This document shows positions 35,343-47,239 of a stretch of DNA of 64,000 nucleotides, in pieces. The position numbers and the translations under genes were made by a program. Under the pieces are notes generated by a model, which worked only from the letters and a program-made list of their open reading frames with translations, was not told the DNA's origin and searched no databases. The stretch is taken from contig NC_066313.1 of the NCBI RefSeq assembly GCF_022539315.1, positions 71,241,934 through 71,305,933 of the forward strand. Direction: 5' to 3'. The DNA is from Serinus canaria. Lineage: Eukaryota; Chordata; Aves; Passeriformes; Fringillidae. Within the stretch, counting starts at the first letter, position 1, and each line of letters begins with the position of its first letter.

Positions 35343-35376
35343 AACATATCTAGGTGAAAGTTCACCTAGATATGTT
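35343..35376. repeat. Near-continuous perfect palindrome
   Basis: Sixteen-base arms (AACATATCTAGGTGAA and its complement) around a two-base centre, AG. It can extrude as a cruciform. Confidence 0.9.
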
Positions 35377-37654
35377 CTCATGCTTCAGCAAATTTAGCTA
35401 CCAGTGGTAATTAGGATCTACAACCATTAAATAAAATAAGCAGGGACTGAACTTCAGGCTCTTTTTTATATAAGTACGATATTTAGGTTATCATTACTAT
35501 TTCCATTGTTTTTCTCCAGCTCCTGTGAAACATAGTCTTACACAAACTGTAATAAAGTTAAAGGTGAATAATTAAGAGTGAACCTAGAAAGAAAATACTT
35601 TTGTGAAACAGGTTCTAACCTGAAAACCAGTATGGATTTGAAACTCCTACTTGCTAGTCTGAAAATAAATAATTTCTATGAGTCTAAACAATTCTGCTGA
35701 AATTTTGCTGAAAGGATGGACTAACACCATCACCACAACATCTTAACTAAGAAGAAGACTGGATTCTGGGTGGGTTGCACTTTATTGGCCACATCCTTGT
35801 CAAAGGAGTGAGAACGTTAATGCAACTCATCTCCTTCCTCCAACACAGAGTATTTATATTAATCACATTGAGATACTTTCCAAGTTGAACAAAGTCTTAA
35901 TCATACTATTTTAATGATCCCCTGTACAGCTTAAGGACATGAACTGGCCTGAAGCAGACTAGGCAGAAAATAATATTTTTCATACAGAACATTTTACAGG
36001 AAAGATCAGTCTGCTTTAGACTGGGACGTTTTCAGATACTGCAACTCTAGCAAGGACAAAAGTTCCTAACAAAGATATGTAAATATTTCATACTTAAAAT
36101 GAGAATAATCATGTGTAAGAATCTAGATGACACTATACCTTGGCATATCCATTAAATCTCAGTTAAGTTAAATGGGAAAAAAAAAATTACCCTATCTTCT
36201 ATTAATACTGTAGATTCCAAAACATTTTTATGAGTATTAGATGTTTCTGGTATCTATTACCTGGGTAAGATGGATGCATTCTGGATGTGTCAGGCCATCA
36301 CAACATTATTTTATGATATTCCTTACAGCTACAATGCAGCCACAGGTTCAATGGTATTTATCACACTCCAGGATAAGAAATACATAGAGGTCAACTTGAC
36401 AGACTTTGGAGTCAGAGAAGAGATGGGATTTCCTGTGCTTTTTTTGATAGGTTTTAATAACATTTAGGAATCTTTTGTCCATATCACTATAAATACCAGT
36501 TCAATTTCCTCACACTACTTGTAACCTGGTGAAAACATTCTCCTGAAAAGGAGGCCAAAATCATATATCTATGTAGAAAACGAAATATAGTCACAGCAAT
36601 CATTGCACATCAGTACACTGCAAGAATTTTCAAAAATTGCCCATGAAATACCCACTTGCCTAAAAAATATAAAAAAATCTTCTACATTTTAAAGGTCCAA
36701 CTGAATGAAGTCCTGAACTGTTTTGAGCTGGACATGGGACTTTGGTGTATCTAAACCTGAAATATGGAAGAAAATGCAGAAGGCAAGGATCCGTCTATTT
36801 GAAACAAAATGAAAAGGTGCAACCTTCCACATACTTTTAACTTACAGTGTTGTGAGATACCATCTGCCTCTGACGTTTATACATATATATGGAGCTAACG
36901 ACACAAAGAAGTGTGATTCCTATAGTCCCCCTCCTGAAATAGTTCCTCATAGTGTGTTTGCCAGAGGTATACCAAGGGCACTAGAAAGATCAGTTAAGAG
37001 TGTTCAAGAAAAAGTAACAGAAATGCTCTTCAGAGACCCTCCCTTCAAAACACCCCAAAAAATCTCAAGCTTTCATCAATAAGAATTTATTTTTTTCAGT
37101 TTTCTAATACATAAAATCCTTCTATGGAAAAAGGGAGTTCATTACATTAGTAGAACTTTTTCCAGAATAATACTCTTATTATTAATATTTTTACTGCATA
37201 AAATGATGCCTCAGTTCTCCTCAAAAGTAGATGTGCAAAGGGTGAGTTCAGGAACTCAGACACCTACTTATCCACAATTATCTCAGTCCTTGCCTGGCTT
37301 CAGGAAATCTCCAACTAACTCTCCAGAACGAATCTGCTTTAGACGTACATCTTAATGGAAAGGATGCAAGCCTTACAGAGCCAGACTCAGGGCCAGAGTT
37401 TTGCTTTTAGATCATCTTTTATTTGACATTTTAGACATAGCTTAGCAAAATATTTTAGCATTTCATAATTATTATAATTAACACATTTTTCTTTGTTTTT
37501 GTTAGTTTTAGGAAAGTTGCCAAACCTTCCGAAAATCAAACCAATAATCACTGCAACATGCAGAAAATGGTGTTCCTCATGAAACTGTTCTTGAGGGTCA
37601 ATCTAAGGAAATAATGGCTGTAATTAAGGCAGGTACATAATAGCCATGGTCAGA

Positions 37655-38046
37655 GACACTTTTGCAAAGACCAGATTGCTCAGAGTCCCATCCAGCCTGG
37701 CACTGAATGCTTACCGAGATGGGGCCTTCACAACGTCTCTGGGCAACATGTTCCAGTGCCTCACTGCTCTCTCAGTAATAAAACTCTTACAAACATCTAA
37801 TTTAAGACTAACCACTTCAAATTTAAAACCATTACCCCTTGTCTTATCACTTTGAGGCATTGTGAAAACACATGTCCATCTTTCTTGTAGCTCCTTTTGA
37901 AGTTCTGGGAAGTTTCTAGAAGGTTCCCTCTAAGCCATTGCTTCTCCAGAGTGAGCATCGCCAGCTCTCTCAGCCTGTCTTTATAGGAGAGGTGCTCCAG
38001 TCCTCTGATCATTTTCATAGCCCTTCTCTGGATACAATCCAATTAA
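37655..38046 (-). pseudogene. CR1 LINE fragment: end of ORF2 plus 3' UTR
   Basis: The right part, read on the minus strand from about 38042, is open and encodes IQRRAMKMIRGLEHLSYK followed by DRLRELAMLTLEKQWLRGN, the conserved C-terminal end of CR1 ORF2. Further left come ORF2 and 3' UTR words in complement: CCAGCCTGGCACTGAATGCT, TCTCTGGGCAACATGTTCCA, CCCCTTGTCTTATCAC. The copy lacks the reverse transcriptase core and endonuclease and is not functional. It shares its peptide segment with the plus-strand copy at 14.7 kb. Confidence 0.9.
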
Positions 38047-38611
38047 TAAAGAACTGACATAGAAATCTTTGGTCTAAAGCAAGACATAGGAGGAAAAATG
38101 CTAACATTTCAGAAGTCCTTCCCACTTCTACTATTCTTTTGTAGTATAAACTCATTGCCATTTGCCTCCATTACACCCCATGTGCTTTCCTTCCTTGTCT
38201 TCTTCATAATTGTCTGATGAGCATAAAGAAAAAACAAAGTCTCCAAATCCACATGTAAAGTGCTTCCAGTACTGGGTATGCAAATTATTCAATGATCTTA
38301 ATTATGAAAGAGAAGAAGAAATCCATAAAGAATCTGAATAATAGAAACAGTTTAGAGTATTTGTTAATTCAAATCTATATGAAATTGGATTCTGGTCTTA
38401 TGTGGGTCAAGAGACTAGATGCCTTGCTCAGGATTCTGGAGACAAGGCTAAGAACTAATCATATCAGGAAAGAATATATAATCCATAAGGTTTAAAAATG
38501 CAATTTATCCTTTAAGGAAAGTAAGAATTATATGAAAAACTGAGAAGGAAGAGACAAGAAATACTATGACTTTAACTTCTGCACAGGTTTGAAGGTTAAC
38601 AGATAAGATAG
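38047..38611. other. AT-rich stretch without a recognisable gene
   Basis: Nothing I can support. Open frames of up to 67 codons without domain. Confidence 0.5.
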
Positions 38612-39170
38612 TGCTCTGATTGTTTTCTCTGGGATAGAGTTAATTTTCTTCATAGACGCTTGTATGTTGTTTGTTGTTATACTTCAGATTGCTGACTAAA
38701 ACAGTGTTGATGACACACTCATACTTTATTTATTGCTAAGCTCAGTTAAGTGCTCAGTTTCAAGGCCATTTTACTTCTCACAACACCTCACCAGCAAGGA
38801 GGCTGGCAGTGCATGAGAAGCTGGGAGAGGACACAAATGGGACAGGGTAACCCCAAAGGGATATTCCACACCAAATAGTATCATGCTGAGCAAAAAAATC
38901 TGATGAAAGAAGAAGGAAGAAGGAGATGTTTGGAGCAATAAAGTTTTCTGGAGATGGCTGAACATCTACCTGCCCGCCTGGGAAGTAGTGAATGAATTCT
39001 TTGCTTTGCTTTGCTCATGTGTGCAGCTTGTGCATTACCTATTAAGCTGTCTTTACCTTGAGCTTCTTCCTTTCTCAATTTTACTCTTCTGATTTTCTAC
39101 TGTATCCCACCAGGGTGGAATGAATCAGGTGCTCTGTGGTTCCTAGCTTTCTATTAGGGTTAAACCGCAA
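38612..39170 (+). mobile_element. ERVL-type solo LTR, widespread avian family
   Basis: I recognise the order CTGGGATAGAGTTAATTTTC, ACAGTGTTGATGACAC, AGAAGCTGGGAGAGGACAC, AGGGATATTCCACACC, GGAGATGGCTGAACA, CTATTAAGCTGTCTTTACC, ATCCCACCAGGGTGG, GGGTTAAACC as that of a common bird ERVL LTR. The usual TATA site near 38883 is changed to an A-rich stretch. The ATTAAA-type signal is decayed to ATTAAG at about 39040. No internal retroviral sequence is adjacent and no clear 5-bp duplication was found. An old, inactive solo LTR. Contains a short CTTTG tandem at about 38999-39013. Confidence 0.8.
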
Positions 39171-40332
39171 AAGCTATTTATAGTCAATCACTAGAAAATA
39201 AGTTCAGTCATTCAAAATTCTCCCCATATTGGTGAGCAGAACTTCAGAAAAATAGAGGAAATAAACAAGTCTAAATAATATCCTTTCAAGGCAAAAAGGA
39301 GCTGCAGCCCTTTTTCACTAAATACATAAAAAAATTAGGCAATTTGGGTAATTCTTCTGAAGAAAAGTACTTAAATTTTTGATGTTTTTCCCCATATATA
39401 TTTAGAAATCTGAATCCTGTCAAGTAACATTTGTTATAGAAAAGTAGAGCTACAAAAAAGGCTGCCATCCTTTGACTAGCATTGTGGGAAGTAAAGACAA
39501 GGTGTTAAGAAATGTGGAATAAGCTAACCATGTAACTGACATGAGTTTGACTTGGAGCATAATGGGAAATAACTGACATGTTTCAAATGGTATGGGGAGG
39601 GAGGTGGGCAGAATGACAGAGAAGAAAAATAATTTTGGCAGCAGCTTTTTGGGCTGCAAAGATCTCAGAGTATATTTAAATTTAAAAAATACTAAAAAAT
39701 ACAGGCAGATTTTTTTGGAACAAAGGCAAAAATATGTATTACAAAAATTAATATATATCCACAGCCAGAAAAAAAATATTTAGACTGCTATTGCACACAG
39801 ATCATTCCCTTTGTCACTGACCAATATTGTCTTATTGCTTTCTGAGTATTCTCAGGTCTGTCTGAGTGTGTCTGTTATCCTCTGTACTATATTTAACTCA
39901 TAAATATCATAAAGCAGAGATCATGCATCTGTTTCCTGCTTACAGTGCTGTTTGCACTTTAAGATCCTGAGACAAGTTTGGGCTGTTTTAGTGCTATAGT
40001 AATACTTATACTGATATATTTGTCAAGAACAAATCAAGCCAAACAATTTCATGTCTCAGAAACAGTGGAAAAGAGATATTTGCTAACTTGTTTGTTCAGG
40101 GTTTTGTTTTGTTTTATTTTATTAACTGTAAGCTCATCTTCAGAATTTAAAACAAAATAAAACAAAACAAATCTTTTGAATATCAACATTTTTGAATTTT
40201 GAATAAGCAAATCTTGAATATGAAAAATGTTAAACGATTAGTTAATAACAAAGAGAGAAATTTTTTAGAAAGCTATTTACATCTCAAATAGCTCAGCCTT
40301 TACTGATATGAAAGTCCACAGAATAGTTAATG
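39171..40332. other. AT-rich stretch without a recognisable gene
   Basis: No gene recognised. A 17-bp inverted repeat of T/A-rich arms lies at 40104-40170. Confidence 0.5.
40104..40170. repeat. 17-bp A/T-rich inverted repeat
   Basis: TTGTTTTGTTTTATTTT at 40104-40120 and its exact complement at 40154-40170, with a 33-base loop. Low complexity, so chance is possible. Confidence 0.7.
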
Positions 40333-40956
40333 TTGAAATGCCATTTGGTCCAACCCTCCCTTCTTGAATCTCACCAAGGATGGGGTTCCAGAGTCTTTGC
40401 GGGCAAGCTGTCTCAGTGACTGGTTAATCTTACTGTGAAGGGCATCGCAGACCTGTTGTAACTCTATCTTGTGTTGCTGAATGTCCCTTGAAGAAGTTTT
40501 ATGCTGATCTCTGGAAGGTTTCCATTACTAGGTAGAATATGTTTTGTTCAATATGTCTTGAATTAACCAGACAAAGTGCTCCACCACCCATGGAACTGAG
40601 AAAGGGCTGTCTGTTTGCCAACCCTGTCTGTGTCCAGGATGGATGAGGCTGTCCATGATGTTCCAGTCTCTTAACCATCTTTGGGGACTGCTTCTGGATT
40701 TTTCCAGCACATCTGTATCTTTCTTGTGCTGGAGCACCCCAGCTGGACACATCACTCCAACTGTGACCTCGCCTGTGCTGAGCAGAAGTGAAGGATCACT
40801 TCCCTTGACAGGAAATGCTTTGCCTAATATGTCTCGGGATTCTATTGTCCTTTTTTGACACTAGAGAGCATTATTGACCTATTGTCAGGTTGTGGTTGAG
40901 CAGGAATTCAAGGTCTTCCTCAGCAGAGCTGCTTTCCAGCTATTCATCCTGTCACT
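40333..40956 (-). mobile_element. CR1 LINE, 3' part, left half of a copy split by an LTR
   Basis: The left end GGTCCAACCCTCCCTTCTTG is the complement of the CR1 3' UTR. It is followed by ORF2-end words in complement such as TTTCCAGCACATCTGTATCT, GGAGCACCCCAGCTGGACAC and CAGAGCTGCTTTCCAGC. The match to the CR1 order stops at 40956 and resumes after 41261. Together the two halves span about 1.16 kb, the longest CR1 here. Confidence 0.85.
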
Positions 40957-41261
40957 TTTGTTCTGAGAATGACACAGGAACAGGCAGGAGGCAGTATTGT
41001 AGAAAGAGCAAATGAAAGCTTTATTCAAGAGAACTGTGCAGTTTTTATAGAGTGATACGATACATTCTCTTTGATTGGCTAACTAACAAAAACACCTTCC
41101 TCATACACCTTGAGAAGAACAGAAAGAAGAAGTAGAAAAACACCACCTGCAGATTGTTTATACTTAATAAGTTATCACATCTTTACGACTCCCTAAAAAT
41201 TCCCACAAGCCACTGTGAGAAATGCTTGCCCTTTCTCTCTCTCTGTCCCATGGCATCCACA
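40957..41261 (-). mobile_element. Short solo LTR (class II-like) nested in CR1
   Basis: About 305 bp inserted between CR1 sequences that are adjacent in the family order. Flanked by GTCACT at 40951-40956 and 41262-41267, a 6-bp target duplication. The ends are less tidy than at 4958: a TG lies two bases inside the left duplication, and the right end is CACA. On the minus strand: CCAAT (41074-41078), TATAAA (41044-41049), AATAAA (41020-41025). TATA and polyadenylation signals are only 18 bases apart, the same short-R layout as the LTR at 4958-5246. The two LTRs also share weak sequence similarity around these signals. Confidence 0.75.
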
Positions 41262-41800
41262 GTCACTAACATGTGCACGTGCCTGAAGTAGTTTCTTTCA
41301 AGGTGCAAATTTTTTTGCCTTTCATTTAGTGGAACCTCAGGACATTCTCCTCAGTTTAACTCTGCAGACTGTCCCTCTGATGACAGCACAACTCTTTAGT
41401 GCAACAGCTCCTACTCCTAGTTTCATATCTGTAAAGACTTACTCAGTATGCACACAGTCTCAGCATACAGGCCATAAATGATCTGTGAAACAGCATTGGT
41501 CCTAGACTGACTACAGAGTACAGAATTGCTGACTTACCTCCAGCTGGAGTCTACCACTGATCACAACCCTCTGGACCAAGGCCATGAGTAATTTTTTAAT
41601 CCACCTCACCATGAATTTATCTAACCTGTGTTTTTCCAGATTACCACAAAGATGTTATAGGAACAATGTCAAACACTTCACTAAGGATAAGCCTTACTAC
41701 AGTAAACAATCATGGACTCTTCTATATATAGTCTATCCATGCTTTATTCCTCATGAATTAACCCTTCTCGATTTGAATTTTGTTGGCACAGTATGAAATT
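41262..41800 (-). mobile_element. CR1 LINE, ORF2-derived right half of the split copy
   Basis: In complement to CR1 ORF2: ACTGTCCCTCTGATGAC, AGCATTGGTCCTAGACTGAC, ACTGATCACAACCCTCTGGA, TTAATCCACCTCACCATGAA, GATGTTATAGGAACAATGTC. These correspond to the reverse transcriptase part of ORF2. It is riddled with stops on the minus strand and cannot code. The right boundary is approximate. Confidence 0.85.
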
Positions 41801-43220
41801 AAATCAGAACTTGGTGTCCAATTTCTCTTAAAAAATTACGGGAATTGAATTTAGATTTCTGTACTGAATCAAGTATGAAGAGGATTCAAAAAAAGTTATT
41901 GTCTTAATGACCTCACCTCTATGGTGTAATAGTGTGCTACATTCAGGTCATCAAATACCAAATGTAATAGCATCAAGAGGAGTGAGTGGATGTGACTCAC
42001 AGCAGAAAGCAGGGAATGTGTCATAAAATTGTTCAATTTGTCAAAGTATTTAAGTAAGATTTAAGAACATTCTAATGACTGAGTAATATGTTGAACTGGA
42101 ACAGAGTCAGCACTGTCTGTTTTTGGTTTTGCCCCTTTTTAAATATGTCCCAAAACATTTAATTCTTATGTGGAAGAAAACTAGAAGGTGAATTTGTGAA
42201 TAACAGAGGTTGCCCCCAACCTGAGAGACCATCTTTCTTTCAAGAAAGGATGAGAAGATCAGAAAGAATTGGAAGAACAAGGCTAAAAGTGATAGCAATA
42301 ACAATGCATTATAATGAAAAAGGATAATTTTAAGGTGGGTTTTACCAGTAAAAGCCCTATTAAATTTTAATATTACTTTCTATTTATGTCTGGAGAGTTT
42401 TCTGCCATTAAAATTAAATGTACTCTGTCAGATAAGTAATGGAAACAGACTCACAACAGTTCAGCTTTAAAGAAGTTGTCTAGCTAAAAGAAAATGTGTA
42501 TTAAATCCTGGAAATTACAAAATTTAGGCTTCCAGGCTTATAGTTCCTATGTACTAGCTATTCTTCAGTTCAATAGGATTTAAATACAAGTAACAAGTAG
42601 TTTTGTTCATAGATGTTTTAACTGGAACTATACCTTCAGGGGCTTCTGTACTACATGAGTATCTGCGGTAAATTCTGTACAGAACTGAGTTCTTTCAAGT
42701 TTTGACATTCCAATCCAAAATAGAAGGTACATATTAAGTGGAAGGACCTTGAATCTTAACAATCAAGAAAAAGAAATAAAACAATAGAAAAGGGGAAACT
42801 AAGAAGGAGCATGGGATTATAACAGAAATTATCTTGAAGACAAATAACAGTCGACTGAGGAATGTGAAGTATGAAATTGCACAAAATAGATGAGAAAAAG
42901 TCAATCTATATGAAAGTTATATTAAAACTTTAAAAAATATAAAAATCTGAAACAATAAAACCTTCAGTTTTAGAAAATATAAAAATAAATGCCTTCTGCA
43001 ATATTAGCATATATTAACTAACACAAATCTTAATACTAGCTACTTTCTCCTGTCTCAAAATCTATTGTGAATATTGCTAAAATTGACAAGCAGAAGAATG
43101 AGAAGAAATTTAACGCAGTATAAATATTAGAATATTTATATTGTTCAATCACCTTATCTAGGAAGAACAAAAAAAGGATGAGGGAGAAGAATGCATCAAC
43201 TAGAAAGCCAAACACAGAGC
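41801..43220. other. AT-rich stretch without a recognisable gene
   Basis: No gene, RNA or assignable repeat. Longest open frame about 85 codons at 43036-43293 (minus), which runs into the LTR to the right. Confidence 0.5.
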
Positions 43221-43750
43221 TGTGCTGAGAATCATCTCTGGCTGGATCTGGTGTTGGTGAGGCCCAGCCCATAGACCCATTTGCTGAGGGCACATTTACA
43301 CAGACTCCCGCCTAGCCGAGGGGAGAGGAGGAGGTTTTGGGTGTGTGTGATGTAACCTCTGGTCAGAGGTGCTCTGAACACCCATCCTCACTTACACAAT
43401 CCAGTCCAACTATGGAACTCCCAAGCCTGGAAAGGCCACATCCATGGGACATTCACATGAGAGGCATATGAAGGCGTGTCATAATCTATCAAAGACCTCC
43501 TAAGTTCTCCCCAGACTTTTTCCTGAAGCTTTGTGCTGCAGGACTGCACGTGATGCTAAGTGGAGCAACAGATCCAGAATGCTGCAAGAGACTGAATCAA
43601 ACTGCCCTCCCCACCGACACCCCCAGGGGGAGGTACCTGGGCATTCCCACCTGAAAAATATATTAATCAATTGGATTCAAAGCTTTCTTGGAGGACCAAC
43701 ACCACCAAGAAGACCAGCTGGTTAAATAAATAGAATAACATTCTCAGTCA
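43221..43750 (+). mobile_element. Probable LTR of an endogenous retrovirus
   Basis: A 530-bp GC-richer block. The start TGTGCTGAGAAT mirrors the end ATTCTCAGTCA, differing by an indel. AATAAA at 43725-43730 lies 20 bases before the terminal CA, as in the LTR at 8884-9352. The word ACCAACACCACCAAGAAGAC just upstream also resembles that LTR. No target duplication and no clear TATA box were found, so family and exact ends are uncertain. Confidence 0.55.
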
Positions 43751-43953
43751 CCATCTACTATGCATTAAGGTGCTTAAATTTGAATTTAAATGTAAGTAGT
43801 GTAAGTAGTGTAGTCTTACAGACACAACATCACTTAGGAAATGTCCATCACAGCAAGGACTAAAAAGACCAAATTCACAAGTCTTCAACTTGAAAGAAAA
43901 TTCCATGTATTGAGAAAATTTTTCCATGCCAATTAATTTATTTCCTTTTATGA

Positions 43954-44001
43954 AAATCTAGGAGTCTATATATGAGTAAATCTAGGAGTCTATATATGAG
44001 T
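43954..44001 (+). repeat. Perfect 24-bp tandem duplication
   Basis: Two adjacent identical 24-base units, beginning AAATCTAGGAGTC and ending TATATATGAGT. Confidence 0.9.
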
Positions 44002-47000
44002 CAGTAAACATATAATTTCATTTCAAAACAAGCCTATTAGCTAATATTTTTCTGTAAACAACATAAGGAATGATATCAATGTCATGAAGAATAGTAAAAA
44101 ATTTGAGAATATTCCTTGAAACATTCCTGCAGATTTGCATCAAAAGTACATATGCCAAAGCTGGTTTGTGTATGCCTTTAATTCTCCAATGCCTGCTTCT
44201 CTGATGACACTAAATATTTGATAGTATATAATTCACCAATTATTTCCATTAAATATTATATCTCAGTCTTAAATACTTTTGAAGTCCCTGGGCAAGATTT
44301 TCAAAGGCACAAATAGTGTTTATTACACTCTACTGTCTTGCTTTGACAACTCAATAATTTCAAATGGCAAAACTTTCTGCTATCAAAGTAAAATAATTTG
44401 TGATCTTTAAAATCCTTTTTGCTAACTATTAAGTTGTGATATTCTTTTCTTTACAATTTCTGTAGTAACTGCAACTACCTTAAAGCATTTTCTACTTATG
44501 TTAACTCACTTTTTTTTTAATGCTTTTTGGTATTTTCTTAGATCTGTTTCTGGGAGGCTGTCTTTTGTCATCCAGTGCATCCTTGGACAACGTGCTGTCA
44601 AAGCAATACATTTGGAATTAATTTTTCTTTTTTTAGATTGCCTATTTTATTTTCTGATTTCCTACACAAATTCTAGCCAGACCATTAATATGAAATATAT
44701 TTACTGTCATCTGTATTTAAGCCTTTAAAGATTGTTGGAAAAAATAAAACAGCCTTACTGAAGTAGTTTAAAAACACACACAAACTTAAACACTTATTTC
44801 ACAAGGAAATTTAAACCTTCACTAACAGAGTATGCATATTACAGGTTGAAAGCTAAATACTAGTTATTTAAAACCCAAGTACTAAGTTGTTTAATATTTA
44901 TAAATACTTCATTGTGATAGAATCATAGTTATTGTGATTTTCTCCTCTGAAATAAACATACCCACAAAAACCCCAAACCAGGATTTGTTTGTGAAAATAA
45001 ATGATACGAAGATGTTTGCTTGCTGTTGAAATGTTTTTTTTTTTAATAAACATAATGTATAAGGCCTGTTAGGGTCTAATTTTATGAGGGGAAAATATTC
45101 TCAAATAATAATGTCTTGTAACCAGTCCCTCTGCAATATACTTTTATGACTTTTACTACAAAGATGAGCCTTTAGTAAACAAAAAGACAGCCTTAAGCAC
45201 TTTTGGACATTTCTTTAGCCAGTTAAGCTAATGAAAGCTGTAGGTAGTAAATAAGGGATTAAGTATCCCGAATGGCTTCCAGAATGCTACTTTGGATTTA
45301 ATCTATTAGTGATAACTATAATTAAATAAAATTTTCTAATTAACTGAATATTCACAAACACACACTTTAGATCGTTGAGGGGGTGCTGTATATTTGTTGC
45401 TATGACTTAGCTTTGCATAAAATTAGATCTTGTTTGGGGGTGGGGAATAAATATACAAATGTAATGATTAAAAAAACTGTGATGAGAATCAGCAGAGGCA
45501 AATACTTCTTCTATTAGCCATAGTCATGAAATTATTTGAGCTAGAAAAATGGTGCTGGAACAGATGTTCTCATTCAGAAAAGAGTTCTTGAAGCTCAGAG
45601 AAATAAATTAGCCTATTCAGTTGTTCTATACACTGAAAAATAACCATTTAGCAAACTCTTCCCCTCCCACCCTTCATCCCTGCCTCCCATTCCAAATACC
45701 TACAACACAAGTTTCAATTTTAATGAATAAATTGGGGCTTTCAGTAAGGCTTGAATCACAGTATCAGCCTACTTAAATTTAACTCTACTGCTTTTGAGAA
45801 CCAATAAACCTATACCAGAGACAAGATGGACAGCTGAGGAGAGCATAATGTATTACACATCATAGCAGAAGGTGAACTTCTAAAGATAAGGACAAAAAGC
45901 AGAAGCAGTCGTGGTTTGAAAGAGAAAGTGACAGTATTTTTCTCACTGTCAGTGTGTCTTCTATATCACCTCCACTGAATACCTTCACAGAAAATATTTG
46001 CTCCTCCAGAATATGTAGAAATAAATATTAAATAGGAAATGTCTTAATGATTAAAAAAAAAAATCAGAGATTTGAAAAGTTTGTAATAAAAGTATGCTGA
46101 GTAGTCATACACATTCAAGATTAGACATAACAAGAAAGTGTCAGTTCTTATCTCATTAAAGATACCTACTTATAAAAACAAACATTTTTTTGGTATATCC
46201 TGCTAGCAGAGATAAAATTGGTGAAGCTTAGAATAGAATTTTGAAGAATCAGTAATTTCCACAGTTTCTTTTACATCCTTTTTGAAGGCCAGTACTAGAG
46301 AGTACCCTAAACAGGATGTTAGATATACTGACAGAGAAACAAATACCAGCCATAAATCCACATCCAGAGGAAAAGTCACAAATCATGATTATATCTTATC
46401 ACAACACCTAGTATTAATTGAATTAATAAGAATTTTAACTGAAAAATATTTTATATTTTGACTCAGTGTTCCACAGGCTGCTGCTAGCTTGTTTTTCCCT
46501 CTCAGAGAATGGTTTCCTCATTGGACCTGGCTGTCAAACAATTTTGATAAAATTTTCAAGCTTGTATTCTAAGCTTTTTTTCTGGTAAACACCATGTCTG
46601 TGTAATGGCAACCAGACTAGGAATGTCCCTTTCTCTAAGGCTTGCAATTGATCATGGTGACTGAAACTTAAGCAATTTATTTGAAGGTTCAGTCATGGTG
46701 GATTCATTTTTTTATGGCACCAAGATGACTTCAGAGAATTTTTTTTATTCAATATTGTTTTGCTGAAAAGGAAGTAAAATGTAGAAGGAAGTTCAAGACA
46801 CAGAGGGCACGAAACTATATTAATATTAAACATTATTATTAAACAACATACAACTTATTTCATTTTATATTTGTCTGAAATAGACAGTCTCTAGTTTTGC
46901 ATATCAGGATGCAGATGAATATAAATTCAGTATGTAACAGAGATATAATGCACAAACTGCTCAATAGACTGAATTACAAATCAGAACATCTTAATTAAAG

Positions 47001-47214
47001 CTAAAAATATCTGCATTTGAGAGTTAAACTTGACTGAAGACTGAAGACTGTAAATATATTGCTTTTACATCTACAGAATGATAGTATCTTTGAGAGTATT
47101 TTTTGTGATTAATATAATCCTGTCTTTTTTTATTACATTCTTTCATTTGCTCACATTAGCGAGTATACTTTAACAGACAATTACTACCATTTTCTATCAA
47201 TCAAAACCCCCCAA

Positions 47215-47239
47215 ATAAAACAAACAAACAAACAAATAA
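47215..47239. repeat. (CAAA)n microsatellite
   Basis: About five CAAA units. Confidence 0.8.

Larger units (their letters stand above)
33461..37654. other. AT-rich stretch without a recognisable gene
   Basis: No gene or assignable transposon. It contains an 11-base tandem repeat (33638-33680) and a 16-bp perfect palindrome (35343-35376). A moderately GC-rich part at about 35050-35330 has LTR-like words but no termini. Open frames reach 76 codons and are not recognisable. Confidence 0.5.
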
